Below, piece after piece: positions 9,524-17,046 of a DNA stretch of 64,000 nt. The position numbers and the translations under genes were made by a program. The stretch lies in assembly GCF_000316575.1 (NCBI RefSeq), contig NC_019682.1, positions 2,788,001 through 2,852,000 of the forward strand, written 5' to 3'. A model generated the notes under the pieces. It was not told where the DNA came from and ran no database searches. It worked only from the letters and a program-made list of their open reading frames with translations. The stretch is from Calothrix sp. PCC 7507. Its GTDB lineage: Bacteria; Cyanobacteriota; Cyanobacteriia; Cyanobacteriales; Nostocaceae. Positions within the stretch are counted from its first letter, which is position 1, and each line of letters starts with the position of its first letter.

Positions 9524-9678
9524 AAATAGTCAGTATATTTAACAGTGGCTGGAGTTAGCCATATTTTTTCTATCCATTGTCATCTTATGGAAAATTACTA
9601 GCAACTCATTGCTTCGCTGCTAGAATTCAAATTTGTGAAAAAATCTTGTGAAAGATGCGCCGATAATCCTAACTTTGC

Positions 9679-10371
9679 TCAATCGTCTACCCTAGGGCGA
9701 CGTGGACGGCGACGGGGTTTGTCTTCTTGATCTGGGCGTAAGCGGCGACTGACTTCATTAAAGAAATCCTGACGCACGTAAGGATAATCACTAATCCAGA
9801 GGTCACGACTGGGAATATATATATCACTGAATTCCCCAATTGTGCTTAAGTCTGAGCGATTTGACATGACTATCATTTCAGCGATTTGCCCACGTGCAAT
9901 GACTTTGTGAGCAGGACGCAGTGGTGCATCAAACTCAATGCTAAATCCTGTGTCATCACCTATTTCTAAATTAATTCGCTTTTCTCGGTTTTCTACAATT
10001 ACCAAATCGCCTTTATTGTTGACGGTTTCCTGTTTACCAACTAACTGGTCTGTAATCCACCAGTCTAAGATGCGTCCTCGAAAAAAGCCGCTGTATTTAT
10101 AACGGCGGCATTTTAGATTCCGGATACTGGACTGAAACACGGGATACCACAGCCAGTAAAAAGCGGCAAATATCCCCAGCACAAATACTATTAAATCTAA
10201 CTCAATCCTGAAAAAGGTTTTCACAAGCAGAATCGCAACTATGGCTACCACAGAAACTAATAGTCTCTGTATAAAATTGGAAACTTTTCCCCAGTAGTAT
10301 TTGTATTGGGGGCCTGTGGCAATCAGGGGGATGATTTGTTCAAATTTCTGGCGAGTCAGTGGGACTAACAT
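9679..10371 (-). CDS. Conserved membrane protein with basic C-terminus, unknown function
   Basis: The ATG at 10371 gives 230 residues starting MLVPLTRQKFEQIIP and lies 27 bp after dapB. A longer start at 10482 would overlap dapB by 85 bp and adds no recognisable sequence. Two adjacent hydrophobic helices (about residues 33-80) are followed by a soluble domain with hydrophobic strands and a very basic tail (RRRPRRPRVDD). It is probably translated from the dapB transcript. No enzymatic motif is evident. Confidence 0.7.
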   Translation of the reverse strand: MLVPLTRQKFEQIIPLIATGPQYKYYWGKVSNFIQRLLVSVVAIVAILLVKTFFRIELDLIVFVLGIFAAFYWLWYPVFQSSIRNLKCRRYKYSGFFRGRILDWWITDQLVGKQETVNNKGDLVIVENREKRINLEIGDDTGFSIEFDAPLRPAHKVIARGQIAEMIVMSNRSDLSTIGEFSDIYIPSRDLWISDYPYVRQDFFNEVSRRLRPDQEDKPRRRPRRPRVDD

Positions 10372-10397
10372 TAGTGCTGAGTAAGTGAATTGGAACT

Positions 10398-11234
10398 TTA
10401 AAGTATCTTTTCTAATCCATATACTAACGACTTTAGCTGCAAGACTTGACGAATTGCTAGTAGGACTCCTGGCATGTAGCAAGCGCGATCGCTCGTATCG
10501 TGCCGTAAAGTATAAATTTGACCTGCTGCGCCAAAAATTACTTCTTGATGGGCAATCAGTCCTGGCAGCCTGACGCTATGAATACGAATCCCTTCATCGG
10601 CTAGGCTGCCTCTAGCGCCTGGTATTTTTTCGGTTTCTTCTACAATTGCTGGGTTAAAAGTTTTACCCAATTCTGCAAGGAGTTGTGCAGTTTGAATGGC
10701 TGTCCCGCTGGGCGCATCAGCTTTTTGGTTGTGATGCAGTTCAATAATTTCCACGTGGTCAAAATATCGGGAGGCAGTAACTGCGGCTTGTTGTAGCAAC
10801 ACCATCCCAATTGAGAAGTTAGGAATAATTAAACAACCAGTGCTGGCTTTATCGGCAAAATCTGCTAGGTCTTGAATTTGTTCTGGACTTAAGCCGGTGG
10901 TGCCAACTACCGGACGAATACCGTAGGCGATCGCACTCCGAATATTGTCATACACTGCATCAGGGTGGGTAAAATCTACTATCACCCCTGGCGGTCCCTT
11001 TCTTTCGCCAGCTACATACCCCAACATCGGTTCTAATTGATTGGTAATTGGCACTTCTAAGGGTTCACTTAAACCTGCTAACTCCCCAGCATCTCTACCT
11101 TGAAGTTCGGGACTGGTATCAATTGCACCCATTAGGTTTAAATCAGGTGCTTGGGCTACTGCTTTTACTACTTCACGTCCCATTTTACCAGCAGCACCAT
11201 TGATAATAACCGGGATAGGAGCTTGATTCGTCAT
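10398..11234 (-). CDS. dapB: 4-hydroxy-tetrahydrodipicolinate reductase
   Basis: Starting at the ATG at 11234, the 278-residue protein opens with the dinucleotide-binding motif [12 protein letters not shown] (11-22). It carries the family signature [15 protein letters not shown] (165-179), which supplies the catalytic histidine/lysine pair and the substrate-binding region. DapB reduces (2S,4S)-4-hydroxy-tetrahydrodipicolinate to tetrahydrodipicolinate in the diaminopimelate/lysine pathway. An in-frame ATG at 11354 would add 40 non-conserved residues and is less likely. A membrane protein follows 27 bp downstream. Confidence 0.95.
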   Translation of the reverse strand: MTNQAPIPVIINGAAGKMGREVVKAVAQAPDLNLMGAIDTSPELQGRDAGELAGLSEPLEVPITNQLEPMLGYVAGERKGPPGVIVDFTHPDAVYDNIRSAIAYGIRPVVGTTGLSPEQIQDLADFADKASTGCLIIPNFSIGMVLLQQAAVTASRYFDHVEIIELHHNQKADAPSGTAIQTAQLLAELGKTFNPAIVEETEKIPGARGSLADEGIRIHSVRLPGLIAHQEVIFGAAGQIYTLRHDTSDRACYMPGVLLAIRQVLQLKSLVYGLEKIL

Positions 11235-11555
11235 AATTCTAGTAACATTTTTGTACTCACAAGGGAATTGTAAAGACTTTGGTACTCTTCTAGCTAGCGC
11301 TTCTGAAAGAAGTAGAAGGATATGGGGAAGTAAGCAATGACAATTTTCCCCCATCCCTGATTTACTCTTGCCTTTTCACTCTTCCCAATGACCAAAAACT
11401 CCACCCACAAGCAGCTACTGATCTTGCCGAAGTAGGGATGGAATTCTTCATGAATGGAGTCATCTTAGGAAAATTTGTCTAAGATGGACTGACCCACAAA
11501 TAATTCATGTGGTAAAGATAAATCGCATCTCGATTTACTCAAATTTAGGACTTAG
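11235..11555. other. Divergent promoter region between dapB and the small exported protein gene
   Basis: This 320 bp region holds both promoters. An AGGA-like site precedes the plus-strand ATG at 11556. I see no RNA gene, and only short, weak inverted repeats. Confidence 0.45.
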
Positions 11556-11921
11556 ATGAACAAAAAATTTGCCTTTTCCTTACTTTCCAGCCCAGCACTG
11601 TTTGCGTCTATGTTGTCTATGGTTATGATGACTAAACCAGCTCACGCTAGTCAAGCAGTCAACCCAATTGGTACTCATCTTTCTTGTGTGCGATCCCCAC
11701 ACTCGGCTTCTATTACTCAGGTATGTATAAAAGTTAGCAATAGTTCTACCTCTACAGCTAAACCAGAAATGACAGTAGCGCAGGTGCAACCAAATCAGCC
11801 TGCTGAATTAGAATTCACTGAGGCTGAGAGTGATGAGGCTATCAAGTTGTTTGGCTGTGATTGTCCAGTTTGCATCAATGCTGTACGTGGTTTGCATGGT
11901 TTGGCTCCGATGCCTATTTAA
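11556..11921 (+). CDS. Small exported protein with C-terminal CxCxxC motif
   Basis: This 121-residue protein has a signal peptide (about residues 1-31, ending AHA-S). A low-complexity Ser/Thr linker follows, and the C-terminal motif FGCDCPVCINAVRGLHGL holds three closely spaced cysteines. A second gene at 23549 encodes an 82-residue protein with the same design and a matching LGCNCANCVQSKFHLLQG terminus, so the two form a family in this genome. A CxCxxC cluster after export suggests thiol chemistry or metal binding. That is inference only. There is no operon partner. Confidence 0.7.
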   Translation: MNKKFAFSLLSSPALFASMLSMVMMTKPAHASQAVNPIGTHLSCVRSPHSASITQVCIKVSNSSTSTAKPEMTVAQVQPNQPAELEFTEAESDEAIKLFGCDCPVCINAVRGLHGLAPMPI

Positions 11922-12099
11922 CTGCCTAATATACAAGGGGTGTGGCAAGATTAGTATTTTTACAGATGGAGTCAGAATTCAGGAGTTAGGAGTGAAACAG
12001 GTTTTATGGCTGGCTCTGAGATAATGGCTGTGTACTCCAGCAACTTGAAACCCGCTATAAATCCTAATACCTATTTTGTATGAAGATGCACATAATAAT

Positions 12100-12150
12100 A
12101 CCCCCCTGTAGTCCCCCCTTGGTAAGGGGGGACGGCGATAGCCGGGGGGT
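12100..12150. repeat. Nested C/G-run hairpin repeat
   Basis: GTCCCCCCTT (12111-12120) pairs exactly with 12124-12133. An outer pair ACCCCCC/GGGGGGT lies around it. It resembles a dispersed intergenic repeat of Nostoc-type genomes. It could fold in either transcript strand. Confidence 0.7.
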
Positions 12151-12232
12151 GAATTATATGCAGCTTCACAAAGAAACGGTATAAATCTGGTGTCAATAAA
12201 AAAAAGGTAATCGATTTTGTAACTTATAGGAC

Positions 12233-12366
12233 TAGCCCTTTCAAGGTGACAAACGAAGATACGTTGCTTTAGTGTGATCATCCTAAGTTATCCGCTCAGA
12301 TTTTGGGATTTTTAAAGGTTGAAATAACCAATTTTCGTTCCGAATTTCACCACCTTGAAAGGGCTA
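12233..12366. repeat. 134 bp inverted-repeat element
   Basis: TAGCCCTTTCAAGGTG (12233-12248) recurs exactly in inverse at 12351-12366, around about 100 bp of AT-rich sequence without an ORF. No target duplication is obvious. It abuts the next element at 12372, so repeats have accumulated in this spacer. Confidence 0.65.
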
Positions 12367-12371
12367 ACTTA

Positions 12372-12549
12372 TAGGACTTACGCATTGACAGAAAAATCAA
12401 AATAGGGGGTATCCTTTCCAGGGCTTTGACCTTGATTTTTCGGTTTTCCAGCAAGCGATCGCAATCAACAAAGTGGGTTTACAAAAGCCTGAAATAAGGT
12501 ATTTACGTTGATACACAAGATGATACTTTTGTACAGTGCGTAAGTCCTA
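12372..12549. mobile_element. MITE-like element, copy 1 (TIR TAGGACTTACGCA)
   Basis: The terminal inverted repeats TAGGACTTACGCA (12372-12384) and its complement (12537-12549) bound 178 bp. The subterminal sequences differ at the two ends: TTGACA next to the left end, TGTACA next to the right. That asymmetry lets the orientation be read. A second, oppositely oriented copy lies at 12627-12818. No transposase is encoded. Confidence 0.75.
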
Positions 12550-12569
12550 ACTTAGTTTTAGTACTGAGC

Positions 12570-12602
12570 AAAAAAAAGCCGGAGAGTTAATTCTCTGGCT
12601 TT
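12570..12602 (-). terminator. Rho-independent terminator, probably of psaK, now separated from it
   Basis: On the minus strand, an 11 bp stem (AAAGCCAGAGA with one G-U pair) around a short AATT-containing loop runs straight into eight T residues. It is a textbook intrinsic terminator pointing away from psaK, but it lies about 245 bp past the psaK stop. MITE copy 2 fills most of the gap, which suggests insertion between gene and terminator. Confidence 0.75.
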
Positions 12603-12626
12603 CGATTGGAGACAAAAAATCATTAC

Positions 12627-12818
12627 TAGGACTGACGCACTGTACAAATTAAGCATGGTATGAATTTACGAAAATAAGTCGTTTCAGGCTTTTATTAATC
12701 CAACTTTTATCGTAAAGAGACTCATGCTATGGAGGGCACAGCAGTGCTGTGCCCCTACGACATGTGTGGTTTTTAAAACCCAGCATGTTTAATATTTACT
12801 GTCAATGCGTAAGTCCTA
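12627..12818. mobile_element. MITE-like element, copy 2, inverted relative to copy 1
   Basis: The ends are TAGGACTGACGCA (12627-12639) and TGCGTAAGTCCTA (12806-12818). The left end continues CTGTACA and the right end is preceded by TGTCAA, the mirror image of copy 1. The interior includes a hairpin at 12734-12754 (GGGCACAGCA and its complement) that copy 1 lacks, so copy 2 carries an extra insertion. The length is 192 bp. Confidence 0.75.
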
Positions 12819-12847
12819 ATTACATGCAAGAGGACATCGGCAAAGAT

Positions 12848-13108
12848 TTAGATTCTACCGATGTTATGTAGTCCGAGGACAGCGCCAACGCCTAAGATAT
12901 GACCAAAGGCGGTGGTTGCGAGTAGCCCAGGTAAACCAAAACCACCAAATAAGTTGGCTGATGGTAGTGCTGGTCCAACGCTGGGGTACTTGATGGTAAG
13001 TTTGCCAAAGGTAATGGCAAGGATATTGGCGAGAATTATAATCACCGCTACAGTTGGACTCCATTGTAGGGGTGCGGTTGCAGCAGCTAGTAAGGTCGAG
13101 TTCAACAC
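12848..13108 (-). CDS. psaK: Photosystem I reaction centre subunit PsaK
   Basis: This 86-residue protein has two hydrophobic helices (about 17-36 and 58-80) separated by a short loop (KLTIKYPSVGPALPSANLFGG), as expected for PsaK. PsaK is a peripheral PSI subunit in the thylakoid membrane that helps bind antenna chlorophylls and, in cyanobacteria, phycobilisome or IsiA energy input. The start is GTG at 13108, fixed by AGGAG at 13117-13121. Upstream is a 380 bp divergent region shared with sufE. Confidence 0.93.
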   Translation of the reverse strand: MLNSTLLAAATAPLQWSPTVAVIIILANILAITFGKLTIKYPSVGPALPSANLFGGFGLPGLLATTAFGHILGVGAVLGLHNIGRI

Positions 13109-13492
13109 CTGATTGGCTCCTGAAATTTGTTAATCATTTAAAATATAATCTGAATATTTCCCCACAAAATTCAAGAAAACATCCCTAATTCGCATCAATA
13201 TTTAACAGTTATTCTCACTACTTCATATATAGCGACATGGGGCATTGGGTATATAGATTATTTTTCCCACACTTCCCACACCTCCCTCATCCCCCTTATG
13301 TCCGACAACAGTAGACTCTTCTTGTCCTTCTCGCGCCTTTGAGGGATGGGAAAACCTGTATTATGGGGAGGCAGTACGCTGTGCGATCGCTAAAATGGAA
13401 AGTAGTACACCTGCAAACATCACAGACCGGTTCGTACTCTGCAACAATGCTAACCATTAGCTACGGACAACCGATTATTTCTTTCTGCTATT
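13109..13492. promoter_or_regulatory. Divergent psaK/sufE regulatory region
   Basis: This region contains the psaK Shine-Dalgarno AGGAG (13117-13121, read on the minus strand) and AT-rich sequence expected to hold both promoters. I looked for an RpaB HLR1-type direct repeat upstream of psaK and could not find a convincing one. No RNA gene is visible. Confidence 0.5.
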
Positions 13493-13933
13493 ATGTCTTC
13501 TTCTACAGATTCCTTACCGCCTGCTCTCGCTAAAATTGTTCAACGTTTCCAACGGGTTGCTGAACCTAAGCGACGGTATGAACAGCTAATTTGGTATGCT
13601 CAGAAACTCAAAGAATTTCCCGAGTCTGATAAATTACCAGAAAATAAAGTTCCTGGCTGCGTTTCTCAAGTCTATGTTACAGCGGCTCTAGACGATGGTA
13701 AGGTTTCTTATCAGGGAGATTCTGATTCCCAATTAACCAAAGGATTAGTAGGGCTTCTGGTGGAAGGATTAAATGGATTAACACCAACAGAAATTATTCA
13801 ACTTACACCAGATTTTATTCAAGCAACTGGTTTAAATGTTAGCTTGACACCTTCCCGCGCTAATGGATTTTATAATATTTTCAAAACCATGCAAAAAAAG
13901 GCATTGGAATGTAAGTTAGATATAGCTAATTGA
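13493..13933 (+). CDS. sufE: SufE cysteine desulfurase sulfur acceptor
   Basis: The 146-residue length, the N-terminal LAKIVQRFQRVAEPKRRYEQLIWYA helix, and the conserved LPENKVPGCVSQVYV with the sulfur-accepting C56 identify SufE. It takes persulfide sulfur from the SufS desulfurase and passes it to the SufBCD scaffold for Fe-S cluster assembly in the cytosol. No other suf gene is adjacent, so it is a detached family member. It is followed directly by STRR arrays and then by a hydrolase gene. Confidence 0.95.
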   Translation: MSSSTDSLPPALAKIVQRFQRVAEPKRRYEQLIWYAQKLKEFPESDKLPENKVPGCVSQVYVTAALDDGKVSYQGDSDSQLTKGLVGLLVEGLNGLTPTEIIQLTPDFIQATGLNVSLTPSRANGFYNIFKTMQKKALECKLDIAN

Positions 13934-14011
13934 TGGGAATAGGGAATAGGGAATAGGCAATAGGGAATAGGCAATAGGCAATAGGGAATAGGGAATAGGC
14001 AATAGGCAATA
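13934..14011 (+). repeat. STRR: heptamer array GGGAATA/GGCAATA
   Basis: About eleven head-to-tail heptamers alternate GGGAATA and GGCAATA, starting immediately after the sufE stop codon. Confidence 0.9.
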
Positions 14012-14040
14012 GCTGTTCACCAATGACCCTTGACTCTTAA

Positions 14041-14073
14041 CAAATGACAAATGACAAATGACAAATGACAAAT
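14041..14073 (+). repeat. STRR: heptamer array ACAAATG overlapping a start codon
   Basis: Four to five copies of ACAAATG run into the hydrolase gene. Each copy contains an ATG, but only one phase is in frame, so the repeat supplies the start codon and the first residues MTNDK. Confidence 0.85.
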
Positions 14074-14939
14074 TTCGTGGAGTGATTAAAGACTATTTCT
14101 GGAATTGGGAAAATCAGCAATTGCGTGTTGTTTATGAAACCACCGGAGAGGGTTCACCACTTTTGCTACTACCAGCTTTCAGCAGTGTTTCTACACGAGT
14201 AGAAATGGGTGAACTTGCTCAGTTACTAGCTCCCCACTTTCAAGTTGTAGCCGTTGATTGGCCTGGGTTTGGTGAATCTTCTCGCCCCAGTTTAGATTAT
14301 AATCCAGCGCTTTATCAGCAATTTTTAGCAGATTTTGTTAAGTCTGTCTTTAATCAGGCAATTATAGTAGTTGCTGCTGGACATGCGGCTGGTTATGTGC
14401 TGCAACTAGCTGTAAAAGAGCCGACTGTTTTCTCGAAGATTGTATTGCTAGCTCCAACTTGGCGCGGGCCTTTGCCGACAATGGGGGCTAGTCAGCAGAT
14501 AGCTAGTGTAGTGAGAGGATTGGTGCGATCGCCTATTATCGGCCCAGCCCTCTATCAACTCAATACCACACCATCATTCTTAAGCTTTATGTACCGCCGC
14601 CACGTCTACGCAGATGCGGCTAAAGTTACACCCAGTTTCATTGACAAGAAGTGGCAAACCACTCAACAATCAGGCGCACGATTTGGTTCTGCTGCCTTTG
14701 TCACAGGTAATCTGGATACTGTACACCACCAATCTGATTTTCTCGAACTTGGGCGATTGCTCACAGTACCACTGTTAGTATTAATTGGCAAATCTTGCCC
14801 ACCCAAATCACGGGCAGAAATGGATGCATTAGCAGCGTTACCCGGTGTCAGCAGCGCCTTAATTCCCGGCTCTCTGGGACTGCATGAAGAATACCCCGCG
14901 CTCGTTTCAGAGGCTGTCTTACCTTTTTTAACTAAGTAG
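14058..14939 (+). CDS. Alpha/beta hydrolase-fold protein lacking the nucleophile serine
   Basis: This 293-residue protein has the hydrolase core: LLLLPAFSSVSTR, VVAVDWPGFGESSRPS and a C-terminal LHEEYP with the usual histidine position. The nucleophile elbow, normally GxSxG, reads GHAAG (108-112) with codon GCG. The serine is therefore replaced by alanine (A110), and ordinary esterase chemistry is not expected. The start ATG is inside a heptamer array, and no alternative start gives a better N-terminus. It could be a binding protein, a scaffold, or an enzyme with another mechanism. The nearest gene upstream is sufE. Confidence 0.8.
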   Translation: MTNDKFRGVIKDYFWNWENQQLRVVYETTGEGSPLLLLPAFSSVSTRVEMGELAQLLAPHFQVVAVDWPGFGESSRPSLDYNPALYQQFLADFVKSVFNQAIIVVAAGHAAGYVLQLAVKEPTVFSKIVLLAPTWRGPLPTMGASQQIASVVRGLVRSPIIGPALYQLNTTPSFLSFMYRRHVYADAAKVTPSFIDKKWQTTQQSGARFGSAAFVTGNLDTVHHQSDFLELGRLLTVPLLVLIGKSCPPKSRAEMDALAALPGVSSALIPGSLGLHEEYPALVSEAVLPFLTK

Positions 14940-15008
14940 CCATCATGAACTAGGGACTGGGGACGTAGACGCGGAGCGGCTTGTCGTCAGACATCGCTAG
15001 CCCTAAAA

Positions 15009-15884
15009 TCAGAAGCCCCGCCATAAGTATTCGGTCAATTGCCTTCCCACACGACGTTCTTCATTTGGATCGGGGGGCAAATTCCAGCGCAGAGATTGAT
15101 AAAGTAGATGGCGGTGCAGGTCAAAGGTGGCTTCGATTAGTTCACCATAGTTTCTGGCGGCATCAAGTGCCCAGTAATAAGCAAAGATGGTGGAGATGAT
15201 GCCTACCGGAGCCGCCCACCATACCCAAATTGTCCAGACGATAAATAGCAGACTCCACAGCCAGAAGCGGGCGGCGGTGTTGAGGTCAGCGCGGGCTTCT
15301 TGCAGGTCTTTTTTGACGGCATCAGAGAGGAGAAGCCACAGGCGTGACCAACAGACGATCGCATCCAATCCATATTTTTCCAGGGGGCGCTGTTCAGCAG
15401 CACGGAGGATGTTGCCCAGGCGAGTGGGCATGAGTTGGTTGGGTAGGGGTAGATGGAGTTGCTGCCAGTCAAGTTGGATCAGTTCATCGCGCTGTTCGGC
15501 AGTGAGTTGGGCGGGATTAAGGCGTTTAAGTGCTTGCCAGCGATCGCTAATCCGTTGACTGCGTTTCGCTTCCCTAGCAATTAACCAACGCCGCAAAGGA
15601 CGCAGCCAGGGATGCCAGTACCCTTCTAGAAACCGCAGCACAGGCAAATCGAAGCGTTGCACCACGAAGGCAGAGGCGACAATCAGGCAGAAAATCCCGA
15701 CTAGGAGAGCGATTTGTAGGGGTTCGGGTTGTTGGCTGAACCAAGTGCTAGCAGGTTTCCAACCGAAGCGCTGTAGCCCGGCGGCGACTCCTCCTGCCCA
15801 AAAGACAAAAGCGGGGGTGAGGAGGGTAGCAACCCATTGTTCGGCGAGTTTGCTGCCAAAGCTTTCCAGGAATTTTGCGGACAT
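15009..15884 (-). CDS. Membrane protein of the CHAT/Uma2 operon, unknown function
   Basis: This 291-residue protein has hydrophobic segments at about 19-36, 57-75 and 205-238 (rich in Trp). A charged cytosolic middle contains QRISDRWQALKRLNPAQLTAEQRDELIQL and RLGNILRAAEQRP. No family function is recognised. It is the last gene of a minus-strand run (CHAT, zinc ribbon, Uma2, this one), 31 bp after the Uma2 gene. Its GC content looks higher than that of many neighbours. A membrane member in such an operon could be an anchor or effector, but this is speculation. Confidence 0.65.
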   Translation of the reverse strand: MSAKFLESFGSKLAEQWVATLLTPAFVFWAGGVAAGLQRFGWKPASTWFSQQPEPLQIALLVGIFCLIVASAFVVQRFDLPVLRFLEGYWHPWLRPLRRWLIAREAKRSQRISDRWQALKRLNPAQLTAEQRDELIQLDWQQLHLPLPNQLMPTRLGNILRAAEQRPLEKYGLDAIVCWSRLWLLLSDAVKKDLQEARADLNTAARFWLWSLLFIVWTIWVWWAAPVGIISTIFAYYWALDAARNYGELIEATFDLHRHLLYQSLRWNLPPDPNEERRVGRQLTEYLWRGF

Positions 15885-15915
15885 GGTGCGATCGAGAGAG
15901 TTGATAGGGCTGGGG

Positions 15916-16479
15916 CTATTCGGTTAGCCAACTGAAGAGTTTACCAACAGTGAGGCTGAAGGATTCGGCAAAGGGAGGGACGGGTAAGCGATCGCTCTGG
16001 TTTTCATAAACGGCGAGGGTGCGATCGGCAAAATAAACAAACACCAGTTCCTCTTCTGGGTCAATCAACCATCCCATTTGGGTGCTGTGGGCGAGGCTGT
16101 GCAGGATGTTACGAATAACTTTGGTTTGGCTTTGGTCGGGGGAAAGGATTTCTATCGTCCAGTCGGGGGCGATGGCGAAGGTATTGGACACCGTGCCGTT
16201 TTGATCGCGGGGAATGCGTTCCCAAGTAAAGACTGCAATATCGGGAACAATCGACCTACCACCAAAAGTGCAACGGAGTTCCGAATAAGCGCGGGCGATG
16301 TGTCCCGGTTTGAGTGCTTGGTTGATGTCAGAACCAAGGTCAAGCTGAACTGTACTGTGTTTTCCTTGGGGCATGGGTTTCTGGATAATCTGACCGTCAA
16401 TGAATTCACTGGCAGGTTTCGTTTCCGGTAGCTTGAGAAATTCATCGAGGGTCAAGGGTTTGGCAGGAGTTTGAACCAT
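15916..16479 (-). CDS. Uma2-family (DUF820) PD-(D/E)XK nuclease-like protein
   Basis: This 187-residue protein has typical Uma2 features: an N-terminal LTLDEFLKLPETKPASEFIDGQI, then SIVPDIAVF with D80, and the catalytic strand DWTIEILSPDQS with E110. This is the PD-(D/E)XK core seen in restriction-like nucleases. The family is massively expanded in cyanobacteria and its biological role is unknown. Some copies sit near mobile or defence genes. It lies 42 bp after the zinc-ribbon gene, consistent with co-transcription from the CHAT gene. Confidence 0.85.
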   Translation of the reverse strand: MVQTPAKPLTLDEFLKLPETKPASEFIDGQIIQKPMPQGKHSTVQLDLGSDINQALKPGHIARAYSELRCTFGGRSIVPDIAVFTWERIPRDQNGTVSNTFAIAPDWTIEILSPDQSQTKVIRNILHSLAHSTQMGWLIDPEEELVFVYFADRTLAVYENQSDRLPVPPFAESFSLTVGKLFSWLTE

Positions 16480-16521
16480 TGCCGTTTGGGGTGCGTGGGT
16501 GTGAGTATTGTATCGTTGTGG

Positions 16522-16896
16522 TTAAACAGGTTCGAGGGGAACATTGTGAATGGGGCACTGGGGCGTAGGGCGACCGATGCGATCGCGTGACCAAGTGTAA
16601 TCGCACTGAGGACATTTAAATTCGTGTGCAGAAATATCAGACATATCACCAGCTAGTGGATTGAATCCTTTTTGAGTTGCATTCGTTTGCTGAAATTGCG
16701 TTACCCAGTTGCGAGTTGCTCTTGTTTCCGTCAATAAGTCCCAGATGGAATTCTCGATGGATTCTCCAGATTGAACCTGTTGTAGGAGTTGGTCAAGTTG
16801 TTGACGCATCTCTTCTCCTGCTTCAGTGCCCAGTAATTGCGAGAGGTGGGGACGAATAGCTAGAGCAGTTTCAAAAATTGAGAGGTTATCAGTCAT
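16522..16896 (-). CDS. Small helical protein with C-terminal zinc ribbon
   Basis: This 124-residue protein has a helical N-terminal part (1-70) rich in Gln/Leu, a short linker (71-92), and a C-terminal mini zinc-binding module EFKCPQCDYTW ... CPIHNVP. The putative ligands are C95, C98, C114 and H117. It starts 150 bp after the TPR-CHAT stop codon on the same strand. A small protein with a separable helical head and zinc ribbon next to a CHAT protease could be its regulator or substrate. That pairing is inferred from position only. Confidence 0.7.
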   Translation of the reverse strand: MTDNLSIFETALAIRPHLSQLLGTEAGEEMRQQLDQLLQQVQSGESIENSIWDLLTETRATRNWVTQFQQTNATQKGFNPLAGDMSDISAHEFKCPQCDYTWSRDRIGRPTPQCPIHNVPLEPV

Positions 16897-17046
16897 AGTT
16901 GCTTCAATAAGTAATATTAATTCGTAATTCGTAGTTCGTAATTAAGCAAGCCAGATTTTACCAGGGTTTCTGACATTGGAACTGTTGCTGGATTGTAGAG
17001 AATTTGTCTAAGTCCCCCACCATACCTTTGATAACTGATAACTGAT

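Noticed and set aside
10398-11354. Longer dapB starting at 11354
   Set aside because: The extra 40 residues lack similarity to DapB, and the canonical N-terminus begins just after the ATG at 11234.
13109-13492. RpaB HLR1 site upstream of psaK
   Set aside because: No pair of (G/T)TTACA(A/T)(A/T) half-sites with correct spacing was found by eye.
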